A DNA stretch of 64,000 nucleotides from Paraspadella gotoi (taxonomy: Eukaryota > Chaetognatha), in assembly GCA_051294375.1 (NCBI GenBank), contig CM119266.1, positions 20,872,780-20,936,779 of the forward strand, written 5' to 3'. The translations under genes and the position numbers were made by a program. Positions 11,701-23,196 of the stretch are shown in pieces. The notes below the pieces were generated by a model, which saw only the letters and a program-made list of their open reading frames with translations, was not told where the DNA came from and ran no database searches. Position 1 is the first letter of the stretch; each line of letters begins with the position of its first letter.

Positions 11701-13522
11701 ACGAAGTTTATGTCAAAAGGATCGAAGGAGTCCCGCGCCAACGTCGACGCCACCGACGGAAATCCGGCGTCGGAATGGAGCGACCGGAAGTCGTGGAGCA
11801 GCGGTGGTGGAGTGCAGGAGCTGGGAAGAACCATGGTGGAGCAGGATGGCGAGGATTCGAAAGAGATTGTTGTTGTTGTTGTCGTCGAATTCAGCGGCGA
11901 CGAATTTTGCTTCGAATAGAAAAATCTTCCTTCCGACGAAATCCGTTCTATGGTTTCTGCCTCTCGATGATTTTCCGTCGTCGTCGTCGTCGTCGTCTTT
12001 ATATTCGTCGTCGTCGTCCCTTCGAGCGAGACGTTTTCGCGATGAGAAACTCGCGCGTTCGTCGTCGTTGTGGTCGTCGTCGTCGTCGTCGTCGCGTTTC
12101 CCCCGCGGAAGGAGTTAAGATGATTGTTTTTCTTGGTCGCGGCCGTCGTCGTCTGTCTCGTCGTCGCTTTCGTCGTCGTCAACGCTTCGTCGTCCTCATT
12201 GTCGTCGTCGTCTTCGTCTCCAGGAAGCGAAGAACGGGCGCTGTCACCGGAAGTCAAAGCGAAAGGGCGCGGGAGAGTGGCGTGCGTGGAAAGACGAGGG
12301 CGAGGAGCGCGAAATGTTGGAGAGGGTGAGTTGATGAGAGATGAAGAATTGGGTCGGGGTGAGATCGTCACGAAGTCGCGTTGCGGTCGGTTAGGATGTG
12401 GCGGTCGGTAAGGATGTGGCGGACGGGAGGACAAAGGCGCGGGGTTGTAAGACAGGCGTGACAAGGGAACGGGCTCGGGAGTGTTGGAGAGGTGAGACAA
12501 AGGAGGCAAAGTGTCGAAAGTCGCCAAGAAATTATCGCTGTCATCCTCGAGGATTTTCATCTTTCTATTTTCTCTTCTTGACATTTCCAAGTTTCTTTCC
12601 CATTTTCGCCATAAATTGATTCAGTTGAAAATAAAATCATACTCTCTTCGTCCCTAATTGTTCTCTCATTTTCGGCGATCCCTCTCTCTTCTTCTCCAAT
12701 TGTTCTCTCTTTTTCCTCGAACGAATTCATTCTTTTCTTCGCTTCGATTCTTTTCTTTTCTGTTTTTTCTTCCAAAATCTTTTGTTCGTTTTTTCCCGTC
12801 AAGTTGTCGTCGTCGTCGTCGTGTTTGTGGTTATTGTTGTTTTTGTCTTCGTCATCATCATCGTCATCGTCTTCTTTTTCTTCGTCTTCGTCATCAAAAT
12901 CTGGCAGGAATTTCAATTTCGCGTCGCGCTCTTCTGTAAAGCGAGTGGCAAAGCGAAGGGGATTGTCAACGTTGCCATTGCCGCATGCTGGAAGGATGGC
13001 ATCGGCGCGGCGATCGGGGCCGGGAGCACGAGCGGCTTCGAAAAAACCGGCGTGGTTCGAAAAGACGCCGTCGTTCGTCTCTCTCGTCCGACGAAGGAAT
13101 TCAGGCATCTGAAAGTTTTGGACGAAAGCGTCGAGAAGAGACGCGGGCGAAGGAGTTGAGGATGAGGAGGAAGATGAGGAGTTGGAAGTTGAGAAGATCG
13201 AGGAGTTGAAAGGATGAGAAGATGAGGAGATGAGACGAGAAGAGGTTGAGAAAGGATTACATCCCCGCGCGCGTGGATGAGGCGATAACGCTCTCTCGTC
13301 GCCGCGAGGGGTCGGCGACTGCGGGGCGGAGACGAGATTAGTTCCGCGGTGATGATGATGATGCTGACGATGATGATGATGATGAAGATGACGATGATGT
13401 TGGTGAGGTTGTTCCTGGCGGCGGGGGGCGATGCTCCTCGCTCCGTCGGGGTTCGACTCTCTCTCCGTCATAGTTTTTTTTTGTTTTGATTTTTCCTCTT
13501 GTTTATTCTCCTTAACTTTCAT
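1..13522 (-). CDS. Very large low-complexity protein, unrecognised; C-terminus beyond left edge
   Basis: I do not recognise this protein. Three long open stretches on the minus strand look like one gene. The first runs from the ATG at 13522 to about 12557. The second is 12590 to 8963 (about 1,209 codons). The third is 3661 to the window edge (about 1,220 codons, no stop). The second ends at a donor-like CAG|GTACGA and the third starts after CTCAACAG; both are phase 1 and join as ..DSVAS-DACHVIV. Visible content: His-rich and Ser-rich N-terminus, acidic runs, Thr, Ala, Gln and Asn homopolymers, a ten-residue tandem repeat, Pro-rich tracts, Lys/Arg clusters and a Glu-rich, probably coiled segment. 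No signal peptide, membrane segment or catalytic motif is visible. The composition suggests a nuclear or scaffolding protein, which is inference. The first and second stretches are in different frames, so an unseen intron or an assembly indel lies near 12560-12590. Two separate genes remain possible. Confidence 0.55.
3898..3962. repeat. G-rich minisatellite (GGGATAGGGTAGTA-like)
   Basis: Five imperfect units of about 13 bp built from GGATAGGGTAGT follow each other. The strand is G-rich with GGG/GG blocks every few bases. It lies just upstream of the proposed acceptor of the large gene, within its intron. Confidence 0.8.
4048..4345 (+). repeat. Dispersed repeat family A, copy 1
   Basis: This copy carries the family's left landmark (TTTTGATGCTAGTG), then the TACTTAAG..AGTGGTC block, TATACCACTTCAT, CTCTGGGAGT and the GCCTGTCCAAA block. 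The same order, inverted, occurs at 33.3-33.8 kb. It is diverged at the right end. Confidence 0.75.
4378..4497 (+). repeat. CCACCAGCG-type short tandem repeat
   Basis: An imperfect trinucleotide-based array of CCACCAGCG and CCACCAAC units covers about 120 bp. It produces spurious ORFs on both strands. Confidence 0.8.
4612..4692 (+). repeat. tRNA-like fragment (SINE head or tRNA pseudogene)
   Basis: An A-box-like TTAGCTCAGGCGG is followed about 38 bases later by a B-box-like GGGTTCCTGACTC. The T-arm stem CCGGG/CTCGG can pair with one G-T, and the D-arm GCT/AGC can pair. No acceptor stem closes the cloverleaf, so it is more likely a SINE head or degenerate pseudogene than a working tRNA gene. 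Confidence 0.45.
5762..5950. other. Assembly gap (N)
   Basis: A run of 189 undetermined bases, flanked by poly-T and G-rich sequence. Confidence 1.
6069..6286. other. Assembly gap (N)
   Basis: A run of 218 undetermined bases, close to the previous gap. Confidence 1.
6411..6794. mobile_element. 384-bp non-autonomous inverted-repeat element (MITE-like)
   Basis: The ends are perfect 11-bp inverted repeats, GTTGCGCCGCG on the left and CGCGGCGCAAC on the right. Inside are a GACATGACGT-type pentamer array (about 6451-6525) and a GACC/GACG tetramer array (about 6700-6750). No ORF is present. No target duplication is clear. The class is not assigned. Confidence 0.5.
7133..7187. repeat. (CT)n microsatellite
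   Basis: A dinucleotide run of CT with TTCTC interruptions. Confidence 0.95.
7838..8005. other. Assembly gap (N)
   Basis: A run of 168 undetermined bases. Confidence 1.
8105..8192. repeat. (TTTTC)n microsatellite
   Basis: About 17 nearly perfect TTTTC pentamers. Confidence 0.95.
8634..8734. repeat. (CT)n microsatellite
   Basis: About 100 bp of CT dinucleotides with short interruptions. Confidence 0.95.
10320..10608 (-). repeat. Coding minisatellite, 30-bp unit, about ten copies
   Basis: A 30-bp unit repeats about ten times inside the large ORF. It encodes a ten-residue unit of the type LPFNSSSTST, with variants such as SPFHSSSTST and LLFQSSSTPT. The period is a multiple of three and no unit carries a stop, so the frame is kept. 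Substitutions between units are scattered. Confidence 0.85.
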
Positions 13523-14724
13523 TACGACAAGAAGGAACAGTTGTTTACTTTGTTGCGGAGAAACGAGTTCATTCTTTCGATTTTCAGGACGAAAAGTAAA
13601 AAAAATATTTATATATATTTTTAGAATTCTTCACTTGGTTTAATGTTTTTTTCTTTTTTTTAAATATTTTTTTTTCTAAATCCGCCAAAGTCGACGCGCC
13701 GTTGTTTAATTTTCCCTTCGATTATCAGGGAGCGAGATTAGACTCTTGTTTACCTAAAAAGGAAAGGGGAGGGGGGCGGAATGGGGGGGAAGTTCAGAAA
13801 AAGTAAAAGGGTTTTAAAAGGACGGCACGATTTTTAATCCGCCATCAATGGAAAGGAAGAAAAAAAATATTAGTTTTCCCTTTCAATTCTTTTGTTTTCT
13901 TTTTTTTTTTTTTTTAATTTTCGCTCTTCAAACACAAGAGGCGAAAATAAAAACCTTTAGTTTTTTTTCTTCCCTAAAACAAAGTGAAAAACCCTCGCGC
14001 CTTCTGTTGCTTTTGTTGGTTTTTTTTTTTCGATGAACAAAATAATAACCGAATGGCGACGATATAACTTGTCCAAAAAAAATACACTTGTTAAAAAACT
14101 GAGATATTTTTTCATTGTTTTTTTTTTTTTTTTTGTCGTTTCGTTCGACGGATGATTCATCGATTTTTGGGTCACGTGACGTAAAAAAAATAAGTTTTCC
14201 TCTTCGAGTCGAACGATGGGAGTGAAAAAAGGCTGTGGCCTCGAGAGCGGATCGGGAGTGGACTAGAGTCGGTGTGAAAGTAAAAGCAAAGAGGATCGTG
14301 GGTGACGAATATCTATTTTTTTAAAAAAAAGAATAAGTTGTGGATGGCGCGAAAGCGACATCCTGTTTTTTTTGGAAGGAAAATCGAAGATAATGTAAAA
14401 TTAAAAAAAGAAAGAAAAAAAAATCGAAGCGAAAAGAGAAAACATCAAGAAGAAATCGTTTCAAGGTCGAACACGGATAGAGACAGAGATATAGAGAGAG
14501 AGAGAGAGTTTTCGGTCCAACGAATTCGAGTTGTGACCGGCGAGTCATTTTAGGGTATCTCGTATCGGGGTATCGATAGCTTCGACCCAGACTTGAGGGG
14601 GGAAAAACACGATGACGAGAGAAGAAGACGATGTTGACAAGACGACACGACGACGAAAAACAAGATCGACGATGATGGCGACGAATGAAACGACGACGAC
14701 GACGAAAAATTTAAACGATTGGCC

Positions 14725-14761
<37 letters not shown>

Positions 14762-14766
14762 AAGAG

Positions 14767-14820
<54 letters not shown>

Positions 14821-15480
14821 ACGTGATTGCCGGACAGAGGCGAGTTGGAAGCCTAAACGAGGAGAAAAAAACATCAACCGCCAAACAAACGTTAGACAAA
14901 ACAACGACAACTCACATTCCTGTTTCGGCAACAGTGAAACTCACGAAATCTATCAAAACATGGAAAATGATAACAATTAATTAATCTAATTGTCTTTTTG
15001 ATAGTTTTCAGTGATTTTGGGGAGAAACCTTATTCCCTTTTTGACTTTCACAAGACTCGCATCACGCTCCTCCTCTTCACCTCCGATCGAAATCCAGATT
15101 TCACAAGACGCCTCGAAATCACGTGACCCGACGAGACCACGTGACCTCTGAGAGAGTGATTCGGAACAAAAGTCACCAGAAATCACGAGATCCCGTTAAC
15201 AACGGAACTGTGCTATGGAGAAAGGATTCTGACAGTAAATGCATAATGAATGACCGGAGCCGCGGTGGCGATGGCGGCGATGGCGGCGGCGGCGGCGGCG
15301 GCGACGAATCCGTGCGAGCGAAGGGAAAGTAAGAGTTATGACCATGAGTTGGATTCCAATTGGCGAGCGATTCAATGAAAACGAATGAAAGGGAAGCCGC
15401 AGCCGCCGCCACCGCAGCCGCAAACGGCGCCGCCTTCTCAGGCTTTACTTTTTAAAGGAGGTCATTGTTTCGGTTTCAAT
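13523..15480 (-). promoter_or_regulatory. Upstream region of the large minus-strand gene, with CACGTG boxes
   Basis: This stretch precedes the first ATG of the large minus-strand gene. It is AT-rich next to the start, then holds (GA)n at 14729-14819 and four CACGTG boxes at 14173, 14820, 15120 and 15138. Three of these are extended to CACGTGAC and the one at 14820 reads CACGTGAT. A GC-rich GGCGGC-type block sits at 15260-15430. No convincing coding exon is seen. Promoter activity is inference. Confidence 0.35.
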
Positions 15481-15737
15481 AAAACGGGTGAGGCGAGTGA
15501 GAGAGGAAAAGAGGATAAGAGGTGAGTTAAGATACCCAAACGATACCCTACCCTCAGACAGCTGCACTCTTCCAAAGAGTTTCACTGACCCGTTTATTCC
15601 CTATACGAGATCCACAATTTCTTTTATCCCTAATCAACTTAGTCCTCTCTTTTCTCCATCATCTTTAGTTCAGCATTCTCCATCGTTTTATTTTCTCCAT
15701 CCAATTCGGCTAAACTTTTCTCTTCTCTCCATCCTCC

Positions 15738-16110
15738 TCATTTTGGCCTTATTTTCCCAGAGCGGCCCATTTTATCTTAAATTTTGAATCAAATTAGTTT
15801 TTAGGTTTAAAAATTAGGTTAAAAGTTAAGATATAAATTAGGTAAGTGATTATTTAAAGTAATTAGTGTTAAGTATTATTTTAGTGATTAGGGTTAGGTA
15901 TTAATATTTAGGGTTTAGGGTTTAAGATAAAGGATTATGGTCTAGGGTTAAGGTTAAGGATTAGATTAAGGCTGAAGATTATGGTTAGGAATTGAGTTTA
16001 AGGTTTTATTAAAAATTTATTTATAAATTTTAGATTAAAACTAAAATAAGGTTCAAAGAAACAGAAATGAGGGCTTTTGGATAAGAGAGCCCTTTCTTTC
16101 CCCCTGCGGC
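15738..16110 (+). repeat. Dispersed repeat family B with telomere-like centre, copy 1
   Basis: It begins with TTTGGCCTTATTTTCCCAGA, continues into degenerate TTAGGG/TTAAGG-type sequence for about 250 bp, and ends with a GAGGGC..GAGAGCCC block. The same arrangement is found at 61376-61700. Confidence 0.6.
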
Positions 16111-17240
16111 GTCAACCACCGTTTTTTTCTTTGTCATGCAAAATTTAACAACGACTTCAATAAAACGCCGAAAAGGCATAACTTTTTAATTTCAATCCGA
16201 TTTGGATTAAAACGAGATTTTTTTTTTTGGCGGCGAATAGAAAAGAACCGTGTTCTGGATTTGTATTCGCTGGTAATTTTGGTATAATTATGTTATATTT
16301 TAGTTTTTGATGTTGTTGTTGTTTTTTGTTTTGTTTTTATTTTTTAGATGGAAAACAAATTTTACATTACCCCGTAGAATGTGGGAAAACGAGGGAAATA
16401 ATAAGTCGTAAAAATGTTGGGTTCTTTTTTTCAAAGTCCAAAGAAGCCTTTTGTTTGCGCGCAGACCGAATCGTGAGTCACCAATGAGATTCGAAGGGAA
16501 GTTGAATTCTGGCGATGACAAAAAAAAAAAAAAAAAAAGAAGAAAAAAGAAAAGAGAAGAAAAAGAAGAAAATAGGGTAGAGACGAGTCTTAAAAATAAA
16601 TCTGAATCTGAATGTGAATGTGAATCTGAATCTGAATCAATTTGAATCACGTTATCATCGCCGTCGAAAAATCATTGCAGTCAACGAATCAATGGGCGAC
16701 AGAGATATCATCTCCGGAGGTGACAATCCGAGACAGAGACAGAGACAGAGACGATTCTTTTTTTGAATTTGAAATTTGTGAATGAGATGAAAAGGTTCAT
16801 CTTGTTTGAGAATTGAGATTTCTTTCGTTCAAATATTCTTTTCGGAATGTGACGATATTGCAACGGATTGCATTCAATGTGCTCATTTTAATTTTCTTAA
16901 CTTTTCTTTTTTGACAAGAGCCGCAGAAGTAAGATGATCCACGTCTCGTTGATGAGATAGACTCACGTCTTTGATGTTTCCACAGACGTCAGAATGTCTA
17001 GAAGTGACGATCGGATTAACATATGCAATTATGCATTGTAGGACATGCTAATTTCACATCAGCGGACAATTTTGATAATGATAATACTAAGATTAAGCGA
17101 TTTAAAAATAAGATTCGATTTAAATTGCGTCACAGCGCTTATTCTCAAAGTCGAAGGCGCGAAATAAAAAAAAATATATATCCATGAATGCGTTTTATGT
17201 ATGAAGGCGACGGGAGCGTCAATCCGGTTTTTGGTTTTTA
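16111..17240. other. Intergenic, no gene seen
   Basis: AT-rich sequence with a poly-A/AG tract (16518-16575), a GAATCT/GAATGT hexamer array (16598-16645) and a short GAGACA array (16728-16752). No exon or RNA gene is supported. Confidence 0.6.
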
Positions 17241-17245
17241 ATCTC

Positions 17246-17258
17246 ATTTGCATATAAG
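17246..17258 (+). promoter_or_regulatory. Octamer ATTTGCAT overlapping a TATAA box
   Basis: A perfect octamer ATTTGCAT (17246-17253) runs directly into ATATAAG (17252-17258). An octamer next to a TATA box is typical of POU-factor dependent core promoters, so a plus-strand start near 17283 is possible. No transcript is known here. Confidence 0.35.
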
Positions 17259-17318
17259 GAAGAGCGTCTCCTCGACATTCGTCGTCGTCGGCGTTTTTTT
17301 CGCTAGAACTTGGTCGCT

Positions 17319-17432
17319 ATGTTGGTTGTCAGTTTTGTGAACGTCTTCATCGTCGTCTTCGTCGTCGTTTTATTCGTCATTGTCGTCGTCTTCGTTGTCT
17401 TGCGATCAATTCCAACTGATCTGAAAACTTAA
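17319..17432 (+). CDS. Possible 37-residue hydrophobic micropeptide
   Basis: A short ORF begins 60 bases after the octamer/TATA motif. It encodes a Met, then a strongly hydrophobic stretch of about 27 residues rich in Val, Phe and Ile, and a polar tail ending LRSIPTDLKT. This would make a single membrane helix. The hydrophobic part is encoded largely by GTC/TTC triplets, which are common as simple repeats in this genome, so it may be an accident. No family is recognised. Confidence 0.15.
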   Translation: MLVVSFVNVFIVVFVVVLFVIVVVFVVLRSIPTDLKT

Positions 17433-17472
17433 ACGTAGATTAGAAATTCCGCGAAAAGAATCGAGCGTCGAG

Positions 17473-17475
<3 letters not shown>

Positions 17476-17513
<38 letters not shown>

Positions 17514-17526
17514 AAAGCGGATTCGA

Positions 17527-17613
<87 letters not shown>

Positions 17614-17640
17614 GATTCGAGGGTGTGAGAGAGAGAGAAA
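17476..17640. repeat. (GA)n microsatellite with repeated GCGGATTCGAGGGTG spacer
   Basis: Three GA blocks are separated by two copies of GCGGATTCGAGGGTG, which suggests a higher-order duplication inside the microsatellite. Confidence 0.9.
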
Positions 17641-18214
17641 GCGAGGAGAGAGAGGCTATTGTTGTCGTTAGCCTATCTCGATTCCAAGGTGGCGGATGAT
17701 CCGAGCTTTTAAGGATGAAGTCGATTCGAATTTAATCCTATCAATTATAATTAGAATTTTTACTGAACGTATAATTGATAAGTTTTTAATTAAAAAAATG
17801 TTATTGTCAGATTATAATTTAGATTTACGCAGATTTGACCTTCATTTGACCTTCGTTTCACGTCCGACTGACAAATCTTGATTTTCTGCAAGAATTCTCG
17901 TTAATTCGTAGGTCATAAAAGCTGACTTCCGGATTCTGTTTGGTCATTCCATCTTTATCGTCCAATCCCCAGAACCTCTACGCTGGGATTTGGCGATTCT
18001 TTATCCACCCAGTCTCGGAGTCTCATTTCACATCCCCTCCTCTACACAGCTCCCGAAGGGCTCCTGAGTCCTGACCCAGACGGACCAGATGTAGCCTCGG
18101 TTGAGCTGTTATCTCCGACGCCCGAATCGCCATTGAAAATCGAGTTGACTACGAAATTCGATACACTGATAATTGATGCACTAGTCTTGACTTGCACGTG
18201 TTTACGGTTCACGA
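17641..18214. other. Intergenic, no gene seen
   Basis: Mixed AT-rich and unique sequence with only short chance ORFs. Nothing in it is supported as a gene or RNA. Confidence 0.5.
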
Positions 18215-18400
18215 TCATATTCAACTGAAAGTGAATAAACGAGACTGTGAGAGAGGCTGGTTCCTGTTATGTTAATATATTAGAAGCCTTAAACCACCAT
18301 ACCCTGTCCAAAGTCAGGGACAAAATAGCTCAACATCAGCTTATTTATTAAATGAATGGATACTTTATATATTGGTTTTACCAATTTCATTAAGTCATGT
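18215..18400 (+). repeat. Dispersed repeat family A, copy 2
   Basis: It carries GTGAATAAACGAGACTGTGAG, CCTTAAACCACCAT, CTGTCCAAAGTCAGGG, AGCTTATTTATTAAATGAATG and the end TATATTGGTTTTACCAAT. The left half of the family is missing. Confidence 0.85.
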
Positions 18401-18554
18401 GAAAAAAAATTGAGAAACACATTATTTTAAAAGAAAAAAAATAATAGTTGAATTTTTTTCATTATTTTTCATGTTTTTATTAAAATCGGACGATGTCTGT
18501 CATTCATTCTGTTTTTGACTTTGTTGCCATTTTTGTCAAGGTCTCGTCATGTTT

Positions 18555-18588
<34 letters not shown>

Positions 18589-19081
18589 AAGAGGGTGGAC
18601 GGGATAGAGAGAGAGATGGAGAGAATGAGAAAAAAGAGACAAAAGAGGTTTAACAGTTTCGAACAGAAAGATACTCAAATTCAAAACGATAAAGTTTCAT
18701 TTAGTTTTCTTTTTTGTGTCCTTCAACCAAATATTTCTAGGTCAACGTTTTTTTTTTCATTTCCGGATCAGGATTTTCATTTCGACTGACGTTTAAAAAA
18801 TGTCGACGAACGCTGGAATGAATTCCAGTAAAATATGCGAATTTAAAATTTAAAACTTTAAAATACTGACGATTAATTTTGGCGAAGAGAAAGTCGCGAA
18901 GGCGGCGATTCGAAACCTCCGGAAACATTTAAATATATATAAATTTTATATATATTTATTATGCGTCGTTCCCTTTTGTTTGTTTGAAGTTTTTTATTTG
19001 TTTATTTCCGCGTCAGTTATTTTTGTTTTTCTGTGTGTAGAGATTCACTCGTTTGTCTTTTTTTCCTTCGATTGACTTCGA

Positions 19082-19117
<36 letters not shown>

Positions 19118-19246
19118 AAAAAAATGAAAAGAAACGAAGGACGAAAATGGAGAATCGTTGAAGGTGAAGTCTAAAAGCAAACAAGAGAAGCCAAAGTGGA
19201 TTTTGCTGGATGGAAGAAGCGGGGGGACAACAAAAAAAGAAACAAA

Positions 19247-19313
<67 letters not shown>

Positions 19314-20522
19314 GAAAGATCAAGGAAAAATAGAAAAGGAAGTAAGAAAGAAAGAAAGAAAGAAAAAAAAATAAACAAAAAACAGAAGTAGAAAGAAAGA
19401 AAAACATTCGACAACAAAGAAATTAAGAAAACGGAAGAAAAAATCCAGAAAAGGAAAAAAAATAAAGGAAAGAAACTCGATATCGGAAAGAGTCAACGAC
19501 TTGAGTCTCGCGGGGGAGACACCTCGATATTAAAGGCTTTAAGGGGTCGTCAGATTTGGGGGGTGAAAGGGGAGAAGAGGGAGGGAGGGAGGGAGAGTGG
19601 TGAGAGAGAAAGAGAGAGAGAGTGATAGATGGAGAGAGAAAGAGAGAGAGTGAGAGAGAGACAGAGAGAAATGAGAGACAGAAGGAATGTTGGGAACTGT
19701 GTGTGGACAGAGCCTTGAGCAGGATATGCAAGAAGCCATGTCAAATTTTCGTTGAAGGGAGAAAAAATGAATTTTTTAAGCTTTTTTTTTAAATTTAAAG
19801 AATAAAGACGCCGTTTCCAGAACCCAGATCTTGGCAACAACAAAAACGACAATAATAACGACGATTAGAAGAAAACCCATACCCGAGACGCCCTAATCTT
19901 TCATTTCTATTCTTAGTTTCGGGATTGGGCCACCAGTGGCGCGATTGTTGGCCCTCCGTGTCGAAGGTCGAATGATCTTTTGTTCCAAATCATTCCTAGA
20001 TTAATTTGAGGTCAAATTTCTGGGTCAGGGACGAGGCCTCAATCTCGCCCGGCGTCCGCATTCGAACGTCTGACCCTCACCCTTTCTAAAATCGGTCCCC
20101 CTTTGTCCACTTTTCATCGCCCCTTCCCAAGACCAACCCCTACTTGTCCCCTACCCTTTCCTGTCCGGATTTTTCAATCAAACGAAAAGGCTAATCGCAT
20201 TATTATCCCTCCTCCGATCAAACAAAAGCTTGCTTCCCTATTTATTGGTCAGAAATACGATCTTTAAATGTGAATAATTATTCTGGTTTTCTCTTTTGGT
20301 GATGCGAGACAATTTTCTTATCTCTTTTAAGCCCATTAAGATTTATATCTGGAAAGTTATAACTTATAACGTTTGGTTAAAAAAATTTTAATAATCATTT
20401 TGCTTACTTATTGGCAAGCTGCATCGGAAACGTGATCGTCGTTTTTCCTGATCACCTCACCCATCCCAACTTTCTCTTGAATAAACTTTGCTCAGCTGTC
20501 GACAGAAAGAAGGATGGAAAGC

Positions 20523-20558
<36 letters not shown>

Positions 20559-20850
20559 GAGAACAGTTTCACCTCGGGGTATTTCTCAGCTTTGTTCCGA
20601 AGGAAAAAAAAGATAAAGAAAATAATATAAATAGTAGAAATAATAACCTTGGCGTCGATCAAGCATTTTCACTAACTAATTAGTAAGTACGTGTTTTTGT
20701 AACCATTAATCAATTAATAATTAGTTATTGTAATAAAATTAGCTTTTTTAATAAAGAAAACGAGCGTGAGATAATAAAGAGGTAAAACTTAATTATTTTT
20801 TTAAAAGTTTTGGTATTTCGCGTCTGTCTATCACCTTTTATACTGTTTTA
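18401..20850. other. Intergenic, repeat-rich, no gene seen
   Basis: It contains GA-rich tracts (18557-18620), poly-A (19085-19115), (GAAA)n at 19243-19311, degenerate GA/GGGA repeats (19557-19682) and a GA tract near 20523-20560. The segment 19870-20350 is free of simple repeats and could hold conserved non-coding sequence, but I see no exon. Confidence 0.55.
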
Positions 20851-20916
20851 GATAAAAATCGCGAAAAAAATAAATGAAAGAAACTCGTCGAACTTCAAAA
20901 AATGTCCCGCTTCTCG

Positions 20917-21046
<130 letters not shown>

Positions 21047-22787
21047 ATCGTACTAGAGACAGTTAGTGAGGGACCATTTCGCCGCCGCCAGCCTCGTGGC
21101 ATTTCTAAGTAGATCACGATTAGAAAGAAAAGAAAAATAGAAAAAATAAGAACAAAAAAGGAAAAAAAAATTTTCTCGAGAAGATGGAAAGAAGAGATTG
21201 TTTAAAAAAAGAAAAGAAAGAAGAACTGTGAAACTAAAAAAAAATGCTCGAACGAGTAAAAATTTCACAATGCGGGTGAGTAAACGTCAAGGAAGATGAT
21301 TTAGGTTTCGACGGCGTTGACGGACCTTTTACGGAGTTTGACGAAGTTTGACGGCGAATGGGCCAGTAGGTTTTTTTTTTTTGACAGAGATGGCGTTTTA
21401 AAGAGTGCAGGAAAAAACAGCAGAGAAAATTCGATAAGGAGAGGGAATTGTGAGAAAACGAAGGTATTATATATGCGTTTTATTTCGAATTCAACATGGT
21501 TAATTCAATACAAACAATAACAGCAAGCAAGATTTCGTCTATTGTCAAAACAATAGAACATGTTAGGCTGAAATTTAGATTATACAGTGGAGAAAGGAAT
21601 TCTCCCTTTGAGGATAACATTTTTTAACTTGTAAATCTAAGAAATAAAGTTTTCTATACGCGGGTTTTACAATGTAAAAATATTTTGGTAGCCAAAGGAT
21701 ACTTTCTCATCTGTACTCGAGAAAGAGTATTATACTGTTATTTTACTAACATAAAGTACCAACGAAAAACAAAAAAAAAAACACAAAAAAACACGAAAAA
21801 AAGAGAAATATTTCGAAAAAAAGAAATCGTTCCGTGATCCAAGAGTCAGAGATGAACGAATAATGAAAAGAAGAATTAGAGAAATTGGATCCAAAGATTT
21901 ATTATGAAGGAAGATCTTGAAAACGTCGAGTTCGTCGCCGGAGGACGACGACGACGACGACGACGACGAGGACGAAGAAAAAGGTCGAACCACAGAAGAA
22001 TTCCAGGTTGGGTTTTCGGGACGAGTTCCTCTAATCGACAATCGGGAAAAACGAGATTTGAGAAAGATTTAGTTTGTTTATAAATTAATTTGTACGTTTT
22101 TCATTATTATTTCATACGTGTGACATATTCCTTATATTCTTTTTGGTTTATATATTGGTTTTTTTTTGTTTCCAAAATTAAAAATTATTTTTTAACCTAA
22201 ACTAACAATTTTTGAATCGAATTTCGCGACAACGAAACTAATCTTCGTTTTATCTATTGATTGAGTCAACCCCAAAAAATGCGGAAAACGAACATTTATT
22301 TTGTTCTTTCGCGGTTTTGCAAGAAATGGCAAATGTCATCAGAGTCATTGATTGACGATCGTCTCCTCGGTCAATCACGTGACTCAAGCAGAGGCGCCAC
22401 TCGTATCCCTCCAAATAAAACCGTCGACGAATCACATACGTAGAGTCAATTCAAAAGTTTGTAAAACTGAATAATGTCAAATGTCTTATTACATTTTTGT
22501 GTTCGTTTTGTCAGTTAAATAATAATGATAATAATTTTTTAAAATGTTTATATGATGTTTATATTATTTTAATAAGATCTATAAACTCAATTCTAGATAT
22601 TTGATGAATCTACAGAACAAGACAGAATTCTTGAGAAAGTCCCAAAAAGTTGGTGCCTCATACCTCATCCCTCTTTCGCGCCAAAACCCGTCGAGCGAAT
22701 ATTGGACGACATAAAAGTCCAAAACTCATGTATTTCCATATTTTTCCAGAATTTTTTATTTTCAGTTCTTATCTCTCTCTCTCCCCT

Positions 22788-22846
<59 letters not shown>

Positions 22847-22951
22847 ATACTATCGTTCTTCTACAAAGACGGAAATTCAATTCGATGTCCTGACGCGCGA
22901 TAACCTCGACCTCTCGCGAGAAGAAAAGAAGGAAAAAAGAAAACAAAGGAA

Positions 22952-23196
22952 ANNNNNNNNNNNNNNNNNNNNNNNNNNNNNNNNNNNNNNNNNNNNNNNN
23001 NNNNNNNNNNNNNNNNNNNNNNNNNNNNNNNNNNNNNNNNNNNNNNNNNNNNNNNNNNNNNNNNNNNNNNNNNNNNNNNNNNNNNNNNNNNNNNNNNNNN
23101 NNNNNNNNNNNNNNNNNNNNNNNNNNNNNNNNNNNNNNNNNNNNNNNNNNNNNNNNNNNNNNNNNNNNNNNNNNNNNNNNNNNNNNNNNNNNNNNN
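22952..23196. other. Assembly gap (N)
   Basis: A run of 245 undetermined bases. The second copy of the duplication supplies the likely content: AG-rich sequence and a (GA)n run at 26333-26437. Confidence 1.

Noticed and set aside
15880-15990. True interstitial telomere array
   Set aside because: TTAGGG-like units are too degenerate and irregular, and the block recurs as part of a dispersed repeat.
21907-22078. Acidic reading frame around a GAC run
   Set aside because: The frame is broken by indels in the second copy of the duplication and has no partner exons.
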